A stretch of DNA of 8,882 nt from an uncultured Collinsella sp. (GTDB taxonomy: Bacteria; Actinomycetota; Coriobacteriia; Coriobacteriales; Coriobacteriaceae), in contig UQJV01000059.1 in NCBI GenBank assembly GCA_900541475.1, positions 1 to 8,882 on the forward strand. Direction: 5' to 3'. The stretch's first letter is position 1. Every line of letters begins with the position of its first letter. Position numbers and translations under genes: made by a program. Shown here piece after piece: positions 1 through 5,502 of the stretch. Under the pieces are notes generated by a model. That model was given only the letters and a program-made list of their open reading frames with translations. It made no database searches and had not been told where the DNA came from.

Positions 1-49
1 TCCGCAGGAGCAGGAAAGGCGGGCCTCATGCGCGAGGACGTTTTCAAAA

Positions 50-76
50 CCAAGCCCGGCCCCGGCCGGAGGGACT
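50..76 (-). terminator. possible weak terminator downstream of the metal ATPase
   Basis: Just past the ATPase stop codon, read on the minus strand, there is a short GC-only hairpin (CCGGC, loop CGGG, GCCGG) followed by GCTTGG and a run of four T. The stem is only five pairs and the T run is short and offset by several bases, so this is a weak candidate. The remaining bases 1-49 show no recognisable gene; the open frames crossing them on the plus strand run antisense into the ATPase and are not convincing. Confidence 0.25.
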
Positions 77-83
77 ACGGACG

Positions 84-2036
84 CTACAGGTTCTTGACAC
101 CCATCGCGCGCATGGCGTTCAGGATGGCGATGATCGCCACGCCCACGTCGCCAAAGACGGCGAGCCACATATTGGCGATGCCCAGCGCCGCGAGCACCAG
201 AATCAGCAACTTAATGCCCAGCGCAAAGATGATGTTCTGCCAAACAATCGTCATGGTCTTGCGCGCCACGCGGATCGCGCGGACGATGTTGGACGGCTTA
301 TCGTCCATGAGCACGACGTCGGCAGCCTCAATTGCGGCGTCGGAACCCATGGCGCCCATGGCAATGCCAATGTCGGCGCGGGTGAGCACGGGCGCATCGT
401 TGATGCCGTCACCGACAAAGGCGAGCTTGCCCTTGCCCGATTCGGCCGCCAGCAATGCCTCGACGCGCTCGACCTTATCGCCTGGCATGAGCTGCGCGTG
501 GAACTCGTCGAGCCCCAGCTGCTTGGTCACAGACGCTGCAACCTCCTCGCGGTCGCCCGTGAGCATGACGGTGCGCTTGACGCCGGCAGCGTGCAAGTCG
601 CGAATCGTTTGCTCGGCATCGGTCTTTATGGTGTCGGCAATTACGATATGGCCGGCGTACGTGTCATCGACCAGTACATGGAGGATCGTACCGACGACCT
701 CGCAATTGGGGGCGTCGATACCGGCCGCAGCAAGCATCTTGGCATTGCCGACGACGACGTGCTTGCCGTCGATGGTTGCCGTGAAACCGTGACCCGCGAC
801 ATTGGCGGAGTCGCTCACGCGATTCTGATCGAGCTCGCCCTGGTAGGCGGCACGTATAGACCGTGCGATGGGGTGATCGGAAAACGACTCGGCAAGGGCC
901 GCGACCTCAAGCAGTGACTGCTCGGTATAGCCGGTCTCGGGGTGTACCGCCACGACCGAAAAGGAGCCGTTGGTGAGCGTGCCGGTCTTGTCAAAGACGA
1001 CGGTGTCCACATCGGCGAGCGTCTCGAGGTAGTTGGAGCCCTTGATGAGGACGCCCAGCTTGGACGCGCCGCCGATGCCGCCAAAGAAGCTCAACGGCAC
1101 ACTGATCACGAGTGCGCACGGGCAGCTGACGACCAGGAAGGTCAGGCCGCGCAGGATCCAGTCGGACCAGGCGCCGGTGACCAGACCACCGCCGAGCGCG
1201 AGCACCGCAGCGGCGCCGGTGACGGCGGGCGTGTAGACGCGGGCAAAGCGCGTGATGAAGTTCTCGGTACGCGCCTTCTTTTCGCTGGCGTTTTCTACGA
1301 GCTCCAGGACGCGCGCGACGGTGGACTCGCCAAATGGCTTGGTGGTACGCACGTGGATGAGACCCGTCATGTTGATGCAGCCGCTGATGATATCGTCTCC
1401 GGTTTTGGCCGGGCGGGGGACCGACTCGCCGGTAAGGGCGGCGGTATCGAGCTGTGTCTCGCCTTCGACGATGACGCCGTCGATGGGCACGCGCTCGCCG
1501 GGCTTAATGACGATGACGGTGCCGACGGCGATGTCATCAGGGAAGACCTGCTCGAGCGTGCCGTCGGCTTGCTCGACGTTGGCGTAGTCGGGCGCGATGT
1601 CCATCATGGCGCTGATCGACTTGCGGCTCTTGCCCACGGCGTATGCCTGGAACAGCTCGCCAACCTGATAGAACAGCATGACAGCGGCGCCTTCGGCCAT
1701 GTGCGGGTCGGTGTCGGGGAAGAGCACCATGGCAAATGCGCCGATGGTCGCGACGGCCATGAGGAAGCTTTCGTCGAAGGCCTTGCCGCGGCGGATGTTA
1801 TTGAACGCCTTTTGGAGCACGTCGTAGCCGGCAATTAGGAACGGTACCAGGAACAGCACAAAGCTGGCGTAGATGTCACCCGGGGTGCCGAATGCGGCGG
1901 TAAGGGTACCGAGCTCGTCGAGGGCGTACACCACCGCAAAAATGCCTAGCGCTACCAGGATACGGTTGCGCCTATGCTCGAGTGACTCTTTTTTCTTGCG
2001 CTTCTTCTTTTTCTTTTTGGGATCGGCGGTTGCCAT
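84..2036 (-). CDS. P1B-type heavy-metal (Zn/Cd/Pb-class) exporting ATPase
   Basis: ATP-driven inner-membrane pump predicted to export Zn2+/Cd2+/Pb2+ from the cytoplasm; 650 residues. Visible motifs: actuator TGES (202-205), ion-channel CPC (305-307), phosphorylation DKTGT (349-353), the P1B-specific HP dipeptide (388-389), TGD (493-495) and GDGINDAP (542-549). Eight membrane segments are apparent, four before the actuator, two around CPC and two at the end. Lys609 in TM7 and Asp630 in TM8 lie 21 residues apart, the same spacing as the Zn/Cd-binding K693/D714 pair of E. coli ZntA, which supports the P1B-2 class. The usual N-terminal HMA domain is absent; the first 25 residues are instead strongly Lys/Arg-rich (residues 7-16 are all Lys or Arg). 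The upstream minus-strand gene supplies a stand-alone HMA protein. Start ATG is set by GGGAGG eight bases upstream. Family certain; exact metal inferred. cadA/zntA-like. Confidence 0.95.
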   Translation of the reverse strand: MATADPKKKKKKRKKKESLEHRRNRILVALGIFAVVYALDELGTLTAAFGTPGDIYASFVLFLVPFLIAGYDVLQKAFNNIRRGKAFDESFLMAVATIGAFAMVLFPDTDPHMAEGAAVMLFYQVGELFQAYAVGKSRKSISAMMDIAPDYANVEQADGTLEQVFPDDIAVGTVIVIKPGERVPIDGVIVEGETQLDTAALTGESVPRPAKTGDDIISGCINMTGLIHVRTTKPFGESTVARVLELVENASEKKARTENFITRFARVYTPAVTGAAAVLALGGGLVTGAWSDWILRGLTFLVVSCPCALVISVPLSFFGGIGGASKLGVLIKGSNYLETLADVDTVVFDKTGTLTNGSFSVVAVHPETGYTEQSLLEVAALAESFSDHPIARSIRAAYQGELDQNRVSDSANVAGHGFTATIDGKHVVVGNAKMLAAAGIDAPNCEVVGTILHVLVDDTYAGHIVIADTIKTDAEQTIRDLHAAGVKRTVMLTGDREEVAASVTKQLGLDEFHAQLMPGDKVERVEALLAAESGKGKLAFVGDGINDAPVLTRADIGIAMGAMGSDAAIEAADVVLMDDKPSNIVRAIRVARKTMTIVWQNIIFALGIKLLILVLAALGIANMWLAVFGDVGVAIIAILNAMRAMGVKNL

Positions 2037-2044
2037 GATTCAAA

Positions 2045-2050
2045 CCTCCC
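2045..2050 (-). promoter_or_regulatory. ribosome binding site of the ATPase
   Basis: On the minus strand GGGAGG stands eight bases before the ATG at 2036. It fixes the start of the ATPase at the Met that opens the Lys-rich tail, so that basic tail belongs to the protein. Confidence 0.8.
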
Positions 2051-2058
2051 ATTTGAAT

Positions 2059-2078
2059 GTATGAACACACGCTCATAT
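2059..2078 (-). promoter_or_regulatory. ArsR/SmtB-type operator O3, in front of the ATPase
   Basis: The plus strand reads GTATGAACACACGCTCATAT, matching operator O1 (2801-2820) at 17 of 20 positions, including the TATGAAC and TCATAT half-sites. It lies inside the operon, between the HMA gene and the ATPase, about 20 bases upstream of the ATPase ribosome site. It implies that the repressor acts directly on ATPase expression, through a secondary promoter or a roadblock. A possible -10 (TACATT on the minus strand, 2056-2061) overlaps its edge, but I see no good -35 and the implied leader would be very short, so the promoter is unproven. Confidence 0.75.
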
Positions 2079-2088
2079 AATTTCGCGA

Positions 2089-2116
2089 GCAAGGGCCGCG
2101 GCAAGCGCGGCCTTGC
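2089..2116 (-). other. GC-rich intercistronic hairpin between HMA gene and ATPase
   Basis: An 11-bp inverted repeat with a single bulged base (GCAAGGGCCGCG / CGCGGCCTTGC on the plus strand) with a five-base loop lies 20 bases after the HMA stop codon. On the minus strand it is followed by TCGCGAAATT, with no T run. It is more likely a 3'-end stabiliser, pause site or leaky terminator than a full intrinsic terminator. Its position just upstream of operator O3 fits separate control of the ATPase. Confidence 0.5.
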
Positions 2117-2135
2117 GGGTCAGCGTATGCGCAGG

Positions 2136-2354
2136 CTAGAGAATGATCTCGCAGTCCGGCTCAGCGTCGGCGGTAAACTCCACGACGCGGTCAAGGACCT
2201 CGTCGAACTCGGCGTCGTCGGCCTCGAGCGTCAACTTCTGGGTCATAAAGTTGACCGAAACGGACTTGACGCCATCGAGCTTGGCCAGCTCGTCCTGAAG
2301 CTTACGCGCGCAGTTGGCGCAGTCGATCTCGTCGAGCTTGAACTGCTTTTTCAT
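2136..2354 (-). CDS. stand-alone heavy-metal-associated (HMA) domain protein
   Basis: A 72-residue soluble cytoplasmic protein consisting of a single HMA (ferredoxin-fold) domain. The metal-binding loop reads DCANC with Cys12 and Cys15 forming the CxxC pair, followed by the helix and the GVKSVSVNF strand typical of HMA domains; the C-terminus is acidic and carries one further Cys (Cys68). In the family this domain binds soft or borderline metals (Zn, Cd, Pb, Cu) and either sits at the N-terminus of P1B ATPases or acts as a free metallochaperone. The downstream ATPase lacks the domain, so this protein probably supplies it in trans; that is inference. AAAGGA seven bases upstream supports the ATG. 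The gene lies 63 bases after the repressor gene with no operator between, so it is probably co-transcribed with it. Confidence 0.9.
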   Translation of the reverse strand: MKKQFKLDEIDCANCARKLQDELAKLDGVKSVSVNFMTQKLTLEADDAEFDEVLDRVVEFTADAEPDCEIIL

Positions 2355-2417
2355 GGTGGGTTCCTTTCCCTGTTTCTGCGGCTTGGGTGCAGGCCGCGCT
2401 GGTACCGTGGTTGGTCG

Positions 2418-2786
2418 TTATTCGCAGATGTGGCTCATGCCCTGGTTGAGCATGGTGTAGACATGGTCGTCGGCGAGCGAGTAGAGGATATTGCGCCCGT
2501 CGCGCCGGAATTTAACCAGGTGCGACTGCTTGAGCGTGCGCAGCTGGTGCGACACCGCAGACTGCGAGGTCGCGGTCGCTTCGGCGATGTCTGCCACGCA
2601 GAGCTCGCGGCCCATGAGGGCGTAGAGGATTTTGATGCGCGTGGTGTCGCTGAAGACCTTGAACAGGTCGGCAAGGTCGTACAGCAGCTCCTCGTCGGGA
2701 AGGTCCTCGGGCGAGCAAGTGGTGGGGATGTCGGGCACGATGGTGGTGTCGATGCCGGACTTTATTTCATCGGCGTGATCGCTCAT
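2418..2786 (-). CDS. ArsR/SmtB-family metal-sensing transcriptional repressor
   Basis: A 122-residue winged-helix repressor, typical in length for the family. The helix-turn-helix covers about residues 64-90 (DIAEATATSQSAVSHQLRTL), followed by the wing (KFRRDGRNILYSL). The last helix holds the complete alpha-5 metal site: Asp106, His108, His119 and Glu122 reproduce the D-x-H-x10-H-x2-E spacing of SmtB/CzrA-class zinc sensors. Cys63 and Asp66 in ELCVAD match SmtB Cys61/Asp64, and Cys24 in the N-terminal arm may add a partial second (alpha-3N) site; the second Cys of the CadC CVC motif is Ala here. Zn2+ binding at alpha-5 normally releases DNA, so the gene should autoregulate and control the HMA and ATPase genes through the three operators seen here. 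Start is supported by AAAGGG seven bases upstream. Zn is the best-supported effector; Cd, Co and Pb remain possible. Confidence 0.95.
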   Translation of the reverse strand: MSDHADEIKSGIDTTIVPDIPTTCSPEDLPDEELLYDLADLFKVFSDTTRIKILYALMGRELCVADIAEATATSQSAVSHQLRTLKQSHLVKFRRDGRNILYSLADDHVYTMLNQGMSHICE

Positions 2787-2800
2787 TGCAATACCCTTTC

Positions 2801-2820
2801 ATATGAACATGCGCTCATAT
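2801..2820. promoter_or_regulatory. ArsR/SmtB-type operator O1 in the repressor leader
   Basis: ATATGAACATGCGCTCATAT, an imperfect palindrome with perfect six-base outer arms ATATGA/TCATAT, the classic SmtB/CzrA/ZiaR-like site form. It lies immediately upstream of the repressor's ribosome site (2794-2799) and, from the promoter at 2833-2860, about 5-25 bases after the expected transcription start. Binding there would block promoter clearance. Confidence 0.88.
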
Positions 2821-2832
2821 AACTTACTTCCG

Positions 2833-2860
2833 AGTATATGAGCGCATGTTCATATGTCAA
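2833..2860 (-). promoter_or_regulatory. sigma70-type promoter of the metal-export operon
   Basis: On the minus strand a perfect -35 TTGACA (2855-2860) is separated by 16 bases from TATACT (2833-2838), a good -10. Transcription should start near 2826, giving a leader of about 40 bases. The spacer is occupied almost exactly by operator O2, so bound repressor would cover both promoter elements. Confidence 0.82.
2836..2855. promoter_or_regulatory. ArsR/SmtB-type operator O2 in the promoter spacer
   Basis: ATATGAGCGCATGTTCATAT, the exact reverse complement of O1 over all 20 bases, 15 bases away from it and 35 bases centre to centre. It fills the gap between the -35 and -10 hexamers of the repressor promoter. 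Because O2 lies upstream of the predicted transcription start, the pair should not form a hairpin in the transcript; they are best read as two oppositely oriented DNA sites. Confidence 0.88.
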
Positions 2861-2967
2861 TATAATTCGTGAAATATTTTGCTATCGAATGGCCCTAGTG
2901 GCGGCTAAGGGCATTGATGGGCGCGGATAAGGCCGCCGGTGCCAACGTGGGTGCCCTAGCGACGTGC
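2861..2967. other. non-coding part of the gap between repressor and exonuclease genes
   Basis: The 314-base gap between the repressor start (2786) and the exonuclease stop (3101) contains operators O1 and O2, the operon promoter, and the exonuclease terminator. The section between the promoter and that terminator is AT-rich up to about 2890 and then becomes GC-rich. A plus-strand frame opening at 2914 has no visible ribosome site and runs through the terminator, so I do not call it. I see no RNA gene. Confidence 0.6.
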
Positions 2968-3002
2968 AAAAACGGGCCGATATCCACTTGGATATCGGCC
3001 CG
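2968..3002 (-). terminator. intrinsic terminator of the exonuclease gene
   Basis: Perfect 13-bp inverted repeat CGGGCCGATATCC / GGATATCGGCCCG with a four-base loop. Read on the minus strand it is followed directly by five T (2968-2972), the standard intrinsic-terminator form, about 100 bases after the exonuclease stop. The plus-strand side has no T run, so it acts in one direction. Confidence 0.9.
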
Positions 3003-3100
3003 CATTGCGTTGCTTGAGAGGGACGCCTCGGCGTGTCGCTTTTGCACAGGCGCTATGGCCCGGCAAGTATTGCTCGCGGATGGCACCCCTGCTTGGCAAT

Positions 3101-4069
3101 CTACTTGGCAAACAGGTTCTTGAGGTTGAACTCGGCCTGCACTGTGCGGAGCATGAGGTCGGTGTCGTCGAGGCCCAGGTGCTGCTCGTTGGCGTCGGCG
3201 GCGAGGGTGCCACGGCGGCGCGCCCAGTTCTCGAGCGCGGCGGGTGCGGACTCGCGGGGGAGCGAGCGCACATCGGCGTCCAGGCTGCGGCAGATCTGGC
3301 GCGAGTCGATGACGATAATCTTACCCGCGCGGCGCGCCTCGGCGTAACCGTCCAGGTGGATCTTGAACCAGCTGTCCTCAAAGGCGGCGTTGTGCGCCAT
3401 GTACGGGTACTTCTTCATAAGCTTGAGCAGTTGCTTTTGCAGCTCCTTGTTCTCGCGGAAGGGCGTTTTGCCGTCAATGTCATCCCAGGTGATGTGGTGG
3501 ATATTCGACAGCGGCACATCCTCGCCGCGGTAGATATCGGGCAGACCGCAGTAGTGCGCCTCGGCGTCGTGCGGGACGGCGTCGCTGGTGAGCTCCATGA
3601 TCTCCCAGCCCACGTTGATGATGTAGCCGCGCTCGGGTGCGCGGCTGGTGGTCTCGATGTCGATGCCGAGCACCGTGCCCTGGATGGGCTTGCGAGCGTA
3701 GGCGACACCGAGCGCGTCGCGGTCGCCGCGGATCTCGCGCATGACGGACGCGGCGGTGCGCTTTTGCATCTTGCCGATGGCGGCGCAGGTGTCGGCGTCG
3801 GACAGGCCGCGCGAAAGCGTCGCGGGCGTCACGTTGCGCAGGCGCGCCTCGCCAATCTGGTCGCACAGGTCGCGGTTGCGGTCGGCCAGGTCGCGCACGG
3901 TGGCAAAGTCGAAGCCGGGGTCGTCCTCGGCGGTAAAGTACTCGGTTTCGAGCACCTTGAGGGCCTCTTCGCCTTTCTGACGCTCGGATTCCATGGCGCC
4001 GTGGTCGCCGTAGATAAACATGGGGATAAACGGCTGGCGCTCGTATTCGAGTGCTTGCGATACGTTCAT
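3101..4069 (-). CDS. DEDDh-type 3'-5' exonuclease domain protein
   Basis: A 322-residue protein with an RNase-H-fold exonuclease domain (DnaQ/RNase T-like) in its C-terminal two thirds, expected to trim DNA or RNA 3' ends with two metal ions. Motif I is GIDIETT (Asp137, Glu139); motif II is AHNAAFED (His226-Asp232); motif III is HLGLDDT, with His297 and Asp302 in DEDDh spacing. In motif II the position normally held by Asp is Glu231, followed by Asp232, so the metal ligand is either a conservative Glu or a shifted Asp. The first 110 or so residues, charged and helical-looking, match no domain I recognise. The start is the Met preceded by AAGGAG six bases away; an in-frame ATG at 4147 would add 26 residues but lacks comparable support. 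A terminator follows. Substrate and partners are unknown, and nothing ties it to the metal genes beside it. Confidence 0.85.
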   Translation of the reverse strand: MNVSQALEYERQPFIPMFIYGDHGAMESERQKGEEALKVLETEYFTAEDDPGFDFATVRDLADRNRDLCDQIGEARLRNVTPATLSRGLSDADTCAAIGKMQKRTAASVMREIRGDRDALGVAYARKPIQGTVLGIDIETTSRAPERGYIINVGWEIMELTSDAVPHDAEAHYCGLPDIYRGEDVPLSNIHHITWDDIDGKTPFRENKELQKQLLKLMKKYPYMAHNAAFEDSWFKIHLDGYAEARRAGKIIVIDSRQICRSLDADVRSLPRESAPAALENWARRRGTLAADANEQHLGLDDTDLMLRTVQAEFNLKNLFAK

Positions 4070-4075
4070 ATGCTG

Positions 4076-4081
4076 CTCCTT
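4076..4081 (-). promoter_or_regulatory. ribosome binding site of the exonuclease gene
   Basis: AAGGAG on the minus strand, six bases before the ATG at 4069. It decides the start in favour of this Met over the in-frame upstream ATG at 4147. Confidence 0.8.
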
Positions 4082-4150
4082 GCACGGGCCGCGTCGTGCG
4101 GCTCGGGTTTGTCGAGTTATGGCGAGATGATAGTTTACCATGGGCAACTA

Positions 4151-4178
4151 TTGGCATCGCGCCTAGGACAATTACAAT
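4151..4178 (+). promoter_or_regulatory. likely promoter of the metal exporter gene
   Basis: TTGGCA (4151-4156), a 16-base spacer and TACAAT (4173-4178), each hexamer one mismatch from consensus. Transcription would start near 4185, giving a leader of about 56 bases. The -10 lies inside the first copy of the direct repeat at 4163-4210. Confidence 0.5.
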
Positions 4179-4210
4179 ACCCTAGTTGACCGCTAGGACT
4201 TTTACAATGC
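4163..4210 (+). repeat. 18-bp direct repeat, candidate operator of the metal exporter gene
   Basis: CTAGGACAATTACAATAC (4163-4180) and CTAGGACTTTTACAATGC (4193-4210) agree at 15 of 18 positions and start exactly 30 bases apart, about three helical turns. Between them CCTAG (4181-4185) makes short inverted repeats with the CTAGG of either copy. One copy overlaps the proposed -10 and the second lies just after the proposed transcription start, a common arrangement for repressor sites. The sequence is unrelated to the ArsR-type operators at 2059-2855. The binding protein is unknown and is not obviously encoded here. Confidence 0.55.
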
Positions 4211-4240
4211 TGCCGAAAGACACGAAAGGTTCCATCCGTC

Positions 4241-5335
4241 ATGGATTTGCTGATTGATATTCTGCTCGACGCCGGCAAGGACACGCTCTCGCTGGTGCCG
4301 TTCTTGTTGGCGACATATCTGGTCCTCGAGACGCTCGAGCATGTGGCAGGCGATCGCGTCAGCGGCGCCGTCAAGCGTGCCGGCGCCGCTGGCCCCGTGG
4401 TCGGCTCGTTACTGGGCATAGTGCCGCAGTGCGGCTTTTCGGCCATGGCGGCAACGCTGTACGCCGGTCGCGTCGTGACGCTGGGAACCCTGGTGGCGGT
4501 GTTTCTTTCGACCTCCGACGAGATGCTGCCGCTGCTACTTGCCGAGCAGGTTCCCGTGCAGACTATGGCGATGCTTTTGGCTTCGAAAGCGCTGATCGCA
4601 CTGGTCACGGGCCTTATCGTAGATGCCGCCATTCGCGGTCTGCGTCGCAACGCCCGTGCGCATGCGGCGATTCGTCGTACCGTGTTGGGGACCACTGTCA
4701 ATCCGGCGCACGTTAACTGCGCGCATGACGACCACAGCGGCGGTGACATCATCGACGAGGTTGCCGAGGCGGGCGTGAGCGCCGACCACATCCATGAGCT
4801 GTGCGAGCGCGACCATTGCGGTTGTGATGAAGACGAGGATGAGGACGAGCGCGAACACGGACATGGCCACGACCACGGACACGAGGGCGGGCACGAACAC
4901 CATCACGACCATGGTCGCTCCCACTCACACGAAGGTGTGCCCGTCCTGTCGATTATCCGCAGCGCCATCTCGCATACCGTGCAGGTATCGGTATTCATTT
5001 TCCTGGTGACGCTGGTTCTGGTCGCCGTACTCGAGACCTTTGGCGAGTCCGCAATCGAGCAGTTCCTGCGCGGCAACGAGACGCTCGCCGTTCTGGGTTC
5101 GGCGCTTGTCGGCCTGATCCCCAACTGCTCGGCGAGCGTGGTCATTACGCAGCTGTATCTGGAAGGCGCGCTGCAACTGGCACCGATGCTCGCCGGCACG
5201 CTCATTTCCGCCGGCGTGGGCTACCTGGTGCTGTTCCGCACCAACCGCAGCGCTCGCGAAAACGCCGTGTTCCTGGTCATGATGTACGTCATCGGCGCTG
5301 GCTGGGGCCTCGTCCTATCTGCCTTTGGCCTCTAA
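4241..5335 (+). CDS. predicted 10-TM heavy-metal exporter (ArsP_2 / DUF2899 type) with His-rich loop
   Basis: A 364-residue integral membrane protein. Two hydrophobic halves, about 13-132 and 235-363, contain matching signature segments: GIVPQCGFSA (59-68) and GLIPNCSASV (291-300), each with a P-x-C centre, indicating an internal duplication. They are joined by a hydrophilic loop carrying Cys160, Cys188, Cys193, Cys195, an acidic run (196-204) and a His-rich stretch (206-230) with 12 His, a strong soft-metal or transition-metal binding signature. The family is annotated as a putative heavy-metal, arsenic or manganese efflux permease; the substrate is not experimentally settled to my knowledge. 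Divergent from the exonuclease; preceded by AAAGG about 11 bases before the ATG, and followed by a strong terminator. A second metal-efflux gene near the Zn/Cd operon is suggestive, but it lacks the ArsR-type operator. Confidence 0.85.
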   Translation: MDLLIDILLDAGKDTLSLVPFLLATYLVLETLEHVAGDRVSGAVKRAGAAGPVVGSLLGIVPQCGFSAMAATLYAGRVVTLGTLVAVFLSTSDEMLPLLLAEQVPVQTMAMLLASKALIALVTGLIVDAAIRGLRRNARAHAAIRRTVLGTTVNPAHVNCAHDDHSGGDIIDEVAEAGVSADHIHELCERDHCGCDEDEDEDEREHGHGHDHGHEGGHEHHHDHGRSHSHEGVPVLSIIRSAISHTVQVSVFIFLVTLVLVAVLETFGESAIEQFLRGNETLAVLGSALVGLIPNCSASVVITQLYLEGALQLAPMLAGTLISAGVGYLVLFRTNRSARENAVFLVMMYVIGAGWGLVLSAFGL

Positions 5336-5346
5336 GTAGGCCTAAC

Positions 5347-5421
5347 AAAACGGGCTTCAAAATAGCCATGCACGGCGCTTGCACAATGCGGCGACGCATG
5401 GCAGTTTGAAGCCCGTTTTTT
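5347..5421. terminator. long compound bidirectional terminator
   Basis: Outer stem CGGGCTTCAAA (5351-5361) / TTTGAAGCCCG (5405-5415), 11 perfect pairs, encloses a second stem GCCATGC (5365-5371) / GCATGGC (5396-5402). Plus-strand reading ends in six T; minus-strand reading ends in four T then GTT. It closes the plus-strand metal exporter and could also stop transcription coming from the convergent DUF188 gene. The two-part stem is longer than a typical intrinsic terminator. Confidence 0.85.
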
Positions 5422-5463
5422 GTTGAGCCATGGATCCTGAGCGCTCACACCGCCCAAAACAAA

Positions 5464-5500
5464 AAGGTAGATTTTTAGGTATGTCCCAAAAATCTGCCTT
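5464..5500 (-). terminator. intrinsic terminator of the DUF188 gene
   Basis: AAGGTAGATTTTT (5464-5476) pairs with AAAAATCTGCCTT (5488-5500), 13 pairs with one G-U wobble and an 11-base loop. It begins two bases after the gene's stop codon. The minus strand continues as TTTTTGTTTTG, a good U-tract. Together with the compound terminator it makes a double stop between the convergent genes. Confidence 0.85.
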
Positions 5501-5502
5501 GG

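Noticed and set aside
942..1838. Long plus-strand open frame (298 codons) opposite the ATPase
   Set aside because: It is fully antisense to a gene with every P1B motif, has a low-complexity composition rich in Asp, Gly, Ala and Val, and has no homologous look; a GC-rich shadow frame.
2061..2822. Plus-strand open frame spanning the HMA and repressor genes
   Set aside because: It covers two clear minus-strand genes and two operators, starts inside operator O3, and shows no family features.
2801..2855. Reading the O1/O2 inverted repeat as a transcribed hairpin or attenuator
   Set aside because: O2 lies within the -35/-10 region, upstream of the predicted start, so both arms would not be in the operon transcript; both match a repressor operator form.
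2914..3123. Small plus-strand frame between the repressor and exonuclease genes
   Set aside because: It has no ribosome site, runs through the exonuclease terminator hairpin and into the 3' end of that gene.
3005..4189. Plus-strand open frame of 394 codons opposite the exonuclease
   Set aside because: It runs antisense over the exonuclease, whose catalytic motifs, ribosome site and terminator are all on the other strand.
4171..4210. Toxin-antitoxin, phage defence or mobile-element signals around the metal genes
   Set aside because: No transposase, integrase, target-site duplication or toxin-like small gene pair is visible here or elsewhere in the window.
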